Shown here: one piece after another, positions 1 to 6,302 of the stretch | How positions within the stretch are numbered: the first letter of the stretch is position 1 | Layout of the letters: the number at the start of each line of letters is the position of its first letter | Origin: an uncultured Collinsella sp. | GTDB taxonomy: Bacteria > Actinomycetota > Coriobacteriia > Coriobacteriales > Coriobacteriaceae | Assembly (NCBI GenBank): GCA_902465105.1 | Contig: CABQLM010000074.1 | Span: forward strand, 1-8,271 | DNA length: 8,271 nucleotides | Reading direction: 5' to 3' | Program-made: the position numbers and the translations under genes | The notes under the pieces: model-generated | What the model was told of the DNA's origin: nothing | The model's input: only the letters and a program-made list of their open reading frames with translations | Databases searched by the model: none

Positions 1-26
1 GGCCCGTGGGTTATACCCTAAGAGCA

Positions 27-49
27 AACCACCCTTTTTAAGGGTGGTT
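27..49. terminator. Hairpin after the gntR gene, probable terminator
   Basis: A perfect 10-bp inverted repeat (arms 27-36 and 40-49, AACCACCCTT / AAGGGTGGTT) encloses a three-base TTT loop. It lies about 45 bases past the stop of the leftward regulator gene, where a transcription terminator is expected. Neither strand has a clean run of T after the stem: the minus strand continues TTTGCTCTTA, the plus strand CTGATTG. Termination, and its direction, is therefore inferred from position and stem strength. It could also serve a gene entering from the left, outside the window. Confidence 0.5.
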
Positions 50-95
50 CTGATTGAACAAATTTATTAGGGAAGAGTCCGCTCCGTGCCGTTTG

Positions 96-836
96 CTAGG
101 GTAAGGGCGTGCGCGTTGCCGTGTCGTGAAAATGAAAAATGCTTGGAATATAACGTGCCTCGATGTACTCAAATTGAGTTCCGGTTGAGTCGAATGTCTG
201 GCTGGTTACGACTGCCAGATACGAAGAAGAATCGACGCCAAGCAACCGGCAGTCCTCAGCGTCGGGCTGGGCGAGTGTTATCGTTCGTTTGCTCACGGCA
301 ATGGTGAGCCCTAGCTCATCCTCGATGTAATGGAAGAGCGACAGGGTGGCATTCTGCTCGTTTAAGCCGGGGACGGAGGAAGTTAGGAAGTAGTGGCGGT
401 CGACAGCGACCGGTTTATCGTCGAGCATGCGGACGAGCTTCAAATGCGTCAGGTCTTCTCCTTCGGGAAATCCCGTCAACTGGGCTAGACACTTATTGGT
501 GCTTACGTGTTCGAAATAGACGATTTTTGACGTTGGAATTGCTCCGATCGCGTGTGCCGATTCGCTGAACGAACAAAGGCCGCTTACGGTGAATGCACCC
601 TCTTTGCTGGTGCTTGCAAGTGACGTCTCGATTACGAGGACTCCCTTGCCTTTAATGGACTGAACTAGACCTTCATTTGCGAGAAGCGAGATAGCCTTGC
701 GCACCGTCATTCGAGAGCAGGAGAACTCTTTGGAAAGATTTTGTTCGGAAGGAAGGAGCGATCCCACGGGATGCTTGCCTTCGACAATCCGCTCTCGAAG
801 GCTGCGGTAAATTTCACTGTATAGGATCTTTGCCAA
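96..836 (-). CDS. GntR/HutC-family transcriptional repressor, TreR-like, with UTRA sensor domain
   Basis: 246 residues, the usual length for the HutC subfamily. Residues about 5-70 form the winged helix-turn-helix, with the family's LPSEQNLSKEF, SRMTVRKAISLLANEG and the wing IKGKGV. Residues about 80-240 match a UTRA ligand-binding domain (VSGLCSF, VDRHYF, SLFHYIEDELGL, QFEYIEARY), in a pattern recalling Bacillus TreR, which binds a sugar phosphate. The protein is cytoplasmic and presumably binds DNA as a dimer. The start is TTG at 834-836; no ATG or GTG fits, and an AAGGAG site (843-848) lies six bases upstream. It is divergent from the glucosidase/PTS operon, whose promoter carries two palindromes fitting the HutC operator pattern GT-N-TA-N-AC, so it is very probably the local repressor. 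The effector is unknown; maltose or trehalose phosphate, or glucose-6-phosphate, are candidates. Confidence 0.9.
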   Translation of the reverse strand: MAKILYSEIYRSLRERIVEGKHPVGSLLPSEQNLSKEFSCSRMTVRKAISLLANEGLVQSIKGKGVLVIETSLASTSKEGAFTVSGLCSFSESAHAIGAIPTSKIVYFEHVSTNKCLAQLTGFPEGEDLTHLKLVRMLDDKPVAVDRHYFLTSSVPGLNEQNATLSLFHYIEDELGLTIAVSKRTITLAQPDAEDCRLLGVDSSSYLAVVTSQTFDSTGTQFEYIEARYIPSIFHFHDTATRTPLP

Positions 837-842
837 AATGCT

Positions 843-848
843 CTCCTT
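843..848 (-). promoter_or_regulatory. Ribosome-binding site deciding the TTG start of the GntR gene
   Basis: On the minus strand AAGGAG lies six bases before the TTG at 836-834. The optimal spacing, and the absence of an in-frame ATG or GTG nearby, make TTG the likely initiator. Confidence 0.65.
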
Positions 849-899
849 ATAGAGGTGGTGCGGAATGCGTCAAATCGGCGCGATAGTCTGTTTCTACCA

Positions 900-905
900 A
901 TTATA
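900..905 (-). promoter_or_regulatory. Probable -10 box of the GntR gene promoter
   Basis: The minus strand reads TATAAT at 905-900, a perfect -10 hexamer. This would give a start of transcription near 893 and a leader of roughly 57 bases before the TTG codon. No good -35 hexamer is seen 16-18 bases upstream, so the assignment is tentative. No copy of the TGTCTAGACA operator overlaps it; the nearest is about 65 bp away. Confidence 0.4.
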
Positions 906-971
906 GGAAGTGAAGACGCTTAAAGTTACCGCTTACCGCCATAAATGAACCGTTCACCCGTGCGCTTAACA

Positions 972-981
972 TGTCTAGACA
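972..981. promoter_or_regulatory. Operator 1 for the GntR repressor (palindrome TGTCTAGACA)
   Basis: A perfect 10-bp palindrome lies within a 14-bp block ACATGTCTAGACAG (969-982) that is repeated exactly 51 bp downstream. GTCTAGAC fits the GT-N-TA-N-AC pattern known for HutC-subfamily GntR regulators. It overlaps the -35 hexamer (976-981) of the glucosidase promoter, so bound repressor would block RNA polymerase. The operator role is inferred from its sequence, duplication and position. Confidence 0.75.
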
Positions 982-1005
982 GATAGCAAATCATGTGGCT
1001 ATAAT
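976..1005 (+). promoter_or_regulatory. Promoter of the glucosidase-PTS operon
   Basis: TAGACA (976-981, five of six matches to TTGACA), an 18-bp spacer and a perfect TATAAT (1000-1005) form a sigma-70-type promoter. The predicted start of transcription is near 1012, leaving a leader of about 33 bases. The -35 hexamer lies inside operator 1, and operator 2 begins about 11 bases after the predicted start, so the promoter is bracketed by repressor sites. Confidence 0.7.
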
Positions 1006-1022
1006 TCAAGTTGTCAAGTACA

Positions 1023-2376
<1,354 letters not shown>

Positions 2377-2412
2377 TATCGGAAATCAATTTAGTGAATG
2401 ATGGTGGGCGGC

Positions 2413-2429
2413 CGACCTTGGACAGGTCG
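2413..2429 (+). promoter_or_regulatory. Small intercistronic hairpin between glucosidase and PTS genes
   Basis: A perfect 6-bp stem (CGACCT 2413-2418, AGGTCG 2424-2429) encloses a five-base loop. It ends just ahead of the PTS gene's GGGAGG ribosome-binding site (2433-2438). No T tract follows, so it is unlikely to be a terminator. It could affect mRNA stability or translation of the permease. The function is inferred only from position. Confidence 0.35.
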
Positions 2430-2444
2430 CATGGGAGGAAAACC

Positions 2445-3914
2445 ATGAGCGAAAGCAAAGAGCTTGCAAATCGCAAGCTCGGCGAGGACGTAGTTGGCCT
2501 CGTCGGCGGTAAGGAAAACATCCTGAGCATCTCGCACTGCATGACGCGCCTGCGCTTCAAACTGCGTGACGATACGAAGGCCGATACTAAGGCAATCGAG
2601 TCCCATAAAGGCGTCATTCAGGTAATTAACGCGAATGGCCAGTATCAGGTTGTTGTCGGCATCAATGTGATTGAGGATGTTTACGATGCCGCGGTTGCCG
2701 CTTCTGGTGTCGAGGGGCTGGGCGAGGTTAATCTTGATGGTGAGCCCGTCAAGAAAGGAAACCTTGTTAGTGCCCTTATCGATACTATTTCAGGCGTAAT
2801 CCAGCCGATTCTTGCGGTGCTGTGTGCCGCGGGCATGATCAAGGGTGTTTTGAGTATTCTCGTCGCCCTCGGATGGATTACGGCAACAGACGGCTTGTAC
2901 CAGATTCTATATGCGGCTGGTGACGGCTTCTTCTACTTCCTGCCGATCATCCTTGGCTATACCGCGGCAAAGAAGTTTGGCTGTAGTGAGTTCGTTGGCA
3001 TGACGCTCGGTATCGCACTTACGTATCCGGCGATGGTCAACATCACATCTGGCGATGTTTTGGGAACGGTGCTTGCCGGCACTCCCTTTGCCATGAACTA
3101 CTACACGACTTTCCTCGGCATACCCGTCATCATGCCGTCTTCGGGTTATACGAGCTCTGTCATTCCGATTATCATCTCTGTTTGGTTCGCGGCAAAGCTG
3201 GAGAAGTGGTGCCGCAAGCATTTCTCTGAGTATGTAAAGTTCTTCTTTGTGCCTACGTGCGTGCTCGTTGTGATGGTCCCCGCTACCTATTTGATTATTG
3301 GCCCGATTGCCACCCTGATCACGAACCTCATGAGCCTGCTGTTTAACTCCCTCTACAGCTTGCCTGTCATCGGCGGCGCGCTCGGCGGCATCGTGCTTAC
3401 TGCCATTTGGCAGCCTATGGTCATCTTCGGCTTCCACTGGAGTGTCATTGCTCTCATGCTTGTGAACATTGCCTCCCAGGGCTGGGATATTGTCATGGCG
3501 CCGTACATGGTTTGCTCGTACGCTCAGTCCCTTGCCGTCCTCGCTATCCTTCTGAAGACTAAGGACGCAAAGCTCAAGCAGCTTGCATGGCCGGCGTTCA
3601 TCTCGGGCTTCTTCTTCGGCATCACCGAGCCCTGCATCTACGGCGTGACCCTTCCGCGCAAGAAGCCTTTTGTCATGAGCTGCATCGCCTCTGTGCCCGG
3701 CGGCCTAATCATCGGCGCTCTTGGCACCAAGATGTTCGCCTTCACCGGCGGCGGCTTCTGCGCCTTCCCGGGCTTCATTGACCCGTCCGGTGCAATGGGC
3801 GCGAACTACCTGATTTACGTAATCATAGCCATTGTGGTTTCCAGCGTGATTTCGTTCCTGCTTACGTATGCGACGTACAAGGAGGACGTGCCGGCGGTAG
3901 AGGCTGCAAAGTAG
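2445..3914 (+). CDS. PTS sugar transporter, EIIBC permease of the beta-glucoside/sucrose (BglP-like) family, no IIA domain
   Basis: 489 residues. Residues about 5-90 are a IIB domain with the phosphorylated cysteine Cys32 in SISHCMTRLRF. Residues about 100-480 are the membrane IIC domain with many hydrophobic helices, FGFHW and the family signature FGITEPCIYGVTLPRKKPF (ITEP at about 393-396). The order B-C and the IIC sequence resemble E. coli BglP more than Bacillus GlvC, which is C-B. The fused IIA domain of many BglP proteins is missing, so phosphate must come from a separate EIIA-Glc-type protein not encoded here. In the membrane it imports and phosphorylates a glucoside, presumably the substrate of the preceding GH4 enzyme. 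An earlier in-frame ATG at 2394 is rejected because GGGAGG (2433-2438) serves the ATG at 2445. The sugar imported is inferred from context, not from sequence. Confidence 0.9.
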   Translation: MSESKELANRKLGEDVVGLVGGKENILSISHCMTRLRFKLRDDTKADTKAIESHKGVIQVINANGQYQVVVGINVIEDVYDAAVAASGVEGLGEVNLDGEPVKKGNLVSALIDTISGVIQPILAVLCAAGMIKGVLSILVALGWITATDGLYQILYAAGDGFFYFLPIILGYTAAKKFGCSEFVGMTLGIALTYPAMVNITSGDVLGTVLAGTPFAMNYYTTFLGIPVIMPSSGYTSSVIPIIISVWFAAKLEKWCRKHFSEYVKFFFVPTCVLVVMVPATYLIIGPIATLITNLMSLLFNSLYSLPVIGGALGGIVLTAIWQPMVIFGFHWSVIALMLVNIASQGWDIVMAPYMVCSYAQSLAVLAILLKTKDAKLKQLAWPAFISGFFFGITEPCIYGVTLPRKKPFVMSCIASVPGGLIIGALGTKMFAFTGGGFCAFPGFIDPSGAMGANYLIYVIIAIVVSSVISFLLTYATYKEDVPAVEAAK

Positions 3915-3929
3915 CCAAAGAAGTGGAGC

Positions 3930-3952
3930 CGCGGGACAAGTATTTCCCCGCG
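3930..3952 (+). other. Short inverted repeat after the PTS gene
   Basis: CGCGGG (3930-3935) pairs with CCCGCG (3947-3952) across an 11-base loop. It lies 15 bases past the PTS stop codon, before the larger hairpin. The loop is long and no T tract follows, so at most it adds stability to the 3' end of the two-gene message. Confidence 0.25.
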
Positions 3953-3963
3953 CGCCAGCAATT

Positions 3964-4006
3964 AGACGAGGTCGTCCTTGGATAAGCGCCGAGGGCGACC
4001 TTGTCT
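3964..4006 (+). terminator. Long hairpin between PTS and hydrolase genes, possible partial terminator or processing site
   Basis: Arms 3964-3981 and 3989-4006 form 18 consecutive pairs, four of them G-T, around the seven-base loop ATAAGCG. The sequence after the stem is only moderately T-rich (TGTGCTGGTTTCGTTTG), so it is not a textbook terminator. It may attenuate transcription into the hydrolase gene or protect the upstream message from 3' decay. It contains the TTG at 3978 that would give the longest hydrolase reading frame. The hairpin argues that translation starts downstream. Confidence 0.55.
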
Positions 4007-4034
4007 TGTGCTGGTTTCGTTTGAGAGGCAGTGG

Positions 4035-5477
4035 TTGAGAGTGTCTAATATTATCTTTGACAATAGGATGGGCGAGGCGTGCCTTGCGGCGTGGAGGTCC
4101 GCGGGCGTGGAAGTCCGCTCGATCGTGGTTCGACAAGATGGTGAAGTCGTCTTTGAGCATGCGGCTGCGCCATTCGCCCTCGAACACGTTCACCCGCTCT
4201 ATTCTGTGACTAAGTCCTTTACCTCGGTTGCTGTCGGGATGTTGGTGAATGAAGGACGGTTGTCGCTGGCCGATCGCTGGATTTCATACTTCCCAGAATA
4301 TGAAGGCGAGATCGCGGATGAGCGCTTTCGCAATGTGACGGTTCGCAATTTGCTGACTATGACGATGGGGCAGGAGAGTGACCTTTCGTATATTGGCGCG
4401 GGAGACGACTGGGCACATGAGGTTCTTCATCGTGAGTTTGACTGGAAGCCGGGCGAGGTCTTTCACTATGATTCGCTGTGTTCACATTTATTGAGTATGC
4501 TCGTGCAACGCATAAGTGGAACGAAAGAATCCGATTATCTCGCCGAACGTTTGTTTACGCCGTTAGGCATTAGAAGTTGGTGGTGGGAAGAGGATCAAGC
4601 CGGTCATACGACCGGAGGTTTTGGTCTTCACCTTTCGACACCGGATTTGGCTAAGTTTGGTCAATGTTTGCTGGATGGCGGCAAGTGGCGTGGGGAACAG
4701 ATCATTCCCGCGGAATGGGTTGCCGAGGCGACGAAGATTCAGGTGGAAACGAGCCCCTTTTATCCGTCTGAGGCGACTGAAGACAGCAATGGCTATGGAT
4801 ACCAGTTTTGGATGTGCCGGCGTGGCGGATTCAGATGCGCTGGCCTTTTTGGGCAGCTGTGCTACATACGGCCCACAGATGGCCTTGTCATCGCTTGCTC
4901 GAGTTCCACGACAGGAAGTAAGGCGTTGCTTGACCCGCTGTATGAGGTATTGTTCAAAGAGCCTAGTGTTCGGAAGACGGTGGCTTCCGAACGTGACTTC
5001 GATAGCATTCCCGTGCCAGTTGGATTGGCTTCTGGCGGACGTTTGAGTTCATTACGCCTCGAGGGCATTCATCATTGCATTTTCGGGGATTTTGAAGAAA
5101 TCGATATTCGATTTCATGAAAATGAGCTGGATTTGTCTCTGTTGCGCGATGGTCGTGAGTACGTCGTGAGGGCTGGCTACGAGTCTTGGGTTTGCAAATC
5201 GGGTGATGGGGCCGGAGTTGGAGACCTCTTTCCTTTCGTGACTCATGAAGCTGAGAGGGACGATGCCCCCGCATGGGATGTTCGCAAGCTGTTTGCAGCG
5301 TATGCCTGGACTTCGCCAACAAATTTACAAATCGAGACCAGGGAACTGGACTACACGCGGCGCTGTTTTATCGATGTACGGATCGGAGGTATTTATGCTG
5401 TGTGCAGGGTGCGAGTTGAGGGAATGTGCTGTTTCCCGGCACCCTCGGAACTCACAGCGATTTTGAAGTTGGGATAG
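4035..5477 (+). CDS. Serine hydrolase of the beta-lactamase/class C penicillin-binding fold (COG1680-like) with extra C-terminal region
   Basis: 480 residues from the TTG at 4035. Residues about 10-310 are a beta-lactamase-family fold with the nucleophile motif YSVTKSF (Ser57, Lys60), the tyrosine motif HYDSLCSH (Tyr145), and GLFGQ (270-274) in the place usually held by the third active-site motif. HTTGGFGLHLSTPDLAKFG (about 191-209) is typical of the esterase/peptidase members. Residues about 311-480 are a beta-rich extension I do not recognise. No signal peptide or membrane segment is seen, so it looks cytoplasmic. Start is uncertain: TTG 4035 has GAGAGG six bases upstream; GTG 4041 and ATG 4068 are alternatives, and TTG 3978 lies in a hairpin. 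It is on the same strand as the sugar genes and may be co-transcribed. A role on a sugar ester, an amide-linked sugar conjugate or a peptide is possible; none is shown. Confidence 0.82.
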   Translation: MRVSNIIFDNRMGEACLAAWRSAGVEVRSIVVRQDGEVVFEHAAAPFALEHVHPLYSVTKSFTSVAVGMLVNEGRLSLADRWISYFPEYEGEIADERFRNVTVRNLLTMTMGQESDLSYIGAGDDWAHEVLHREFDWKPGEVFHYDSLCSHLLSMLVQRISGTKESDYLAERLFTPLGIRSWWWEEDQAGHTTGGFGLHLSTPDLAKFGQCLLDGGKWRGEQIIPAEWVAEATKIQVETSPFYPSEATEDSNGYGYQFWMCRRGGFRCAGLFGQLCYIRPTDGLVIACSSSTTGSKALLDPLYEVLFKEPSVRKTVASERDFDSIPVPVGLASGGRLSSLRLEGIHHCIFGDFEEIDIRFHENELDLSLLRDGREYVVRAGYESWVCKSGDGAGVGDLFPFVTHEAERDDAPAWDVRKLFAAYAWTSPTNLQIETRELDYTRRCFIDVRIGGIYAVCRVRVEGMCCFPAPSELTAILKLG

Positions 5478-5512
5478 TCTTTCAAGACGTGCGATTGACA
5501 AGAAAGCTTGCC

Positions 5513-5554
5513 AACATTGCAACTAATGGAGGCGGAGCTGTCCCAAGCAATGTT
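5513..5554. repeat. 8-bp inverted repeat with 26-base spacer
   Basis: AACATTGC (5513-5520) is the exact reverse complement of GCAATGTT (5547-5554). It starts 36 bases after the hydrolase stop codon. It could be a weak 3' hairpin or chance; no T tract follows. Confidence 0.25.
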
Positions 5555-5627
5555 CTTCGATGCGGACGTTTCAGATATCGTATTGTTAGGGACAAAGTTA
5601 ATTACTTGTTAGGGTCGAAGCGTAGGT

Positions 5628-5732
5628 GCGTTTCCTCGGCTCCGCACCCTGTTGGGCTCGAATTCCGGCACGTGGGTAGCAAAAAGCCCGTCACCATGGG
5701 GGTGACGGGCTTTTTAGATGCTGTGGTGCCCC
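5628..5732. repeat. Direct repeat copy 1: tRNA-end-like scar with terminator hairpin
   Basis: First of two 105-bp repeats, matching 5817-5921 with a constant 189-bp offset, no gaps and about 80% identity by eye. It contains a decayed tRNA T-arm on the + strand (TTGGG-CTCGAAT-TCCGG, 5652-5668) followed by an acceptor-like CACGTGG. Next come a 15-bp hairpin and then TGTGGTGCCCC. The T-stem has more G-T pairs than copy 2 and the loop starts C instead of T, so this copy looks more degraded. I read it as an old integration scar derived from a tRNA gene and its terminator. Confidence 0.6.
5681..5715. terminator. Bidirectional terminator hairpin in repeat copy 1
   Basis: A perfect 15-bp stem (5681-5695 / 5701-5715) with five A at one side, a GCCCGTCACC core and five T at the other encloses the loop ATGGG. 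It has the A-tract, G+C stem and T-tract of an intrinsic terminator on both strands. It would stop transcription leaving the sugar operon as well as anything coming from the prophage side. Confidence 0.85.
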
Positions 5733-5741
5733 CAGCGGGAT
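5724..5741 (-). pseudogene. 18-nt tRNA 3'-end fragment including CCA (minus strand)
   Basis: The minus strand reads ATCCCGCTGGGGGCACCA. This fits the last two T-loop bases, the T-stem strand CCCGC, the acceptor strand TGGGGGC, discriminator A and CCA of a tRNA. Upstream of it on that strand the expected TTCGA loop is replaced by unrelated sequence (CGGAC), so only the 3' tip survives. Such tips are the usual att core left by integrases that target tRNA genes. The identity of the parent tRNA cannot be told. Confidence 0.5.
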
Positions 5742-5816
5742 GTCCGCGGGCGGCTGGCGCCGCCCGCTTCCGCTGCGTTGCTTCGCTCCTTGCGTGCTGC
5801 GCTGGAAAACGCTCAC

Positions 5817-5921
5817 GCGTTTCCTCAGCTCCGCACCCTGTCGGGTTCGAATCCCGGCATATCGGTAACAAAAAGCCCGCTACTGAATTGGTAACGGGCT
5901 TCTCAGATTCTGTGGTGCCCC
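5817..5921. repeat. Direct repeat copy 2: tRNA-end-like scar, candidate attachment site of the prophage
   Basis: Second 105-bp repeat. The + strand T-arm is canonical: stem TCGGG (5841-5845), loop TTCGAAT (5846-5852), stem CCCGG (5853-5857), then acceptor-like CATATCG and discriminator G (5858-5865). No matching 5' half (a CGATATG acceptor, D-arm or anticodon arm) is found upstream, so it is a 3' remnant and not a working tRNA. It lies about 70 bp from the last prophage gene, where the tRNA fragment at the far end of an integrated element is expected. The exact crossover core cannot be set without the other junction. Confidence 0.6.
5870..5904 (-). terminator. Terminator hairpin in repeat copy 2, best on the minus strand
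   Basis: The core stem is GCCCG / CGGGC (5875-5879 / 5895-5899), one C-A mismatch, then TACT / GGTA (5881-5884 / 5890-5893) closing the loop GAATT. On the minus strand it is followed by five T, as expected of a terminator for the leftward prophage late operon, whose last stop codon is about 85 bases away. On the plus strand the tail TTCTC is poor. Confidence 0.75.
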
Positions 5922-5988
5922 GTCCGAACATCTTCTCGAACCGAGATCTGCACGCTCGGGACCATCGTTCTGCTTAGGATACCACGCG

Positions 5989-6300
5989 CTACGCTTGCGG
6001 CATAATCTCCTGCTCGCCGTTCTCGTCGAGGTACGGGATGAGGTAGACGCCGCCCTCGTCGGTCGTGAGCAGGAGGTACTCGCGGTTGTGCCGGTCGCAT
6101 ACGATCTGCTGGTGCACGTCCTCGGGAAGGTCGTATATGGGGCCGTCGGTACGCGCCTCCGATACGGTCATGCCGCCGTTCGCGAAGGCGCTCATCGCGC
6201 ACGACGAGAAGCCGCACGCGACGAACAGCAGGACCGCGAGCAGGACGATCAGCCCGCAGCCGCCGTTCCTGTCCTCATCGGCCGGGCTCGGGTACGGCAT
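5989..6300 (-). CDS. Small single-span membrane protein after the endolysin, function unknown
   Basis: 103 residues. A short acidic/proline-containing N-terminus (1-14) is followed by a hydrophobic segment (about 15-35, LIVLLAVLLFVACGFSSCAM) with two cysteines. Next comes a soluble tail with DRHNREYLLLTTDEGGVYLIPYLDENGEQ near the C-terminus. That tail loosely recalls the DUF6440 type of small domain (sticky D-x-x-T-G-V-x-Y / LLDENG pattern), a low-confidence resemblance from memory. FVAC and FSSC are poor lipobox matches, so a membrane anchor is more likely than a lipoprotein. The ATG lies two bases past the endolysin stop, with AAGGCG upstream, so it is the last gene of the late operon. It may be a lysis helper or a lysogenic-conversion/superinfection-exclusion protein, neither of which is shown. 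Confidence 0.7.
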   Translation of the reverse strand: MPYPSPADEDRNGGCGLIVLLAVLLFVACGFSSCAMSAFANGGMTVSEARTDGPIYDLPEDVHQQIVCDRHNREYLLLTTDEGGVYLIPYLDENGEQEIMPQA

Positions 6301-6302
6301 AG

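Larger units (their letters stand above)
5478..5988. other. Gene-free junction between the sugar operon and the prophage
   Basis: Some 511 bases without a credible gene. Positions 5478-5627 hold nothing I recognise except an 8-bp inverted repeat (5513-5520 / 5547-5554). Positions 5628-5921 carry two 105-bp direct repeats with tRNA-like pieces and hairpins. Positions 5733-5816, between the repeats, are strongly G+C-rich. Positions 5922-5988 hold only short overlapping inverted repeats (for example CCGAG / CTCGG, 5941-5959). Open frames across this stretch are made mostly of repeat sequence and lack ribosome-binding sites. Confidence 0.6.

Noticed and set aside
2907..3437. Minus-strand open frame of 176 codons inside the PTS gene
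   Set aside because: It lies antisense to the IIC membrane domain and its composition (His, Arg, Asp and Asn-rich) is typical of a reverse-complement artefact.
4040..4062. A third repressor operator (TGTCTA ... TGACA) near the hydrolase start
   Set aside because: The half-sites are not arranged as the GTCTAGAC palindrome and the spacing is far too wide.
4057..4085. TTGACA at 4057-4062 as an internal promoter for the hydrolase
   Set aside because: It lies inside the coding region and nothing like a -10 box occurs 16-18 bases downstream.
3705..4193. Minus-strand open frame of 162 codons across the PTS-hydrolase gap
   Set aside because: It overlaps two real plus-strand genes and the long hairpin; the translated sequence is low-complexity and has no motif.
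5790..5865. A complete tRNA ending at the copy 2 T-arm
   Set aside because: The T-arm is good, but no 5' acceptor strand pairs with CATATCG, the candidate anticodon loop has eight bases and there is no D-arm.
5628..5921. A CRISPR array or satellite
   Set aside because: There are only two repeat units, of 105 bp, diverged from each other, and each holds a terminator and tRNA-like parts.
5602..5931. Minus-strand open frame of 109 codons over the direct repeats
   Set aside because: Same repeat artefact; the hairpins and tRNA-like parts explain the sequence better and no ribosome-binding site is seen.
5426..5977. Plus-strand open frame of 183 codons through the junction
   Set aside because: It overlaps the hydrolase end and is translated mostly from the two direct repeats and their hairpins, so its internal protein repeat only mirrors the DNA repeat.
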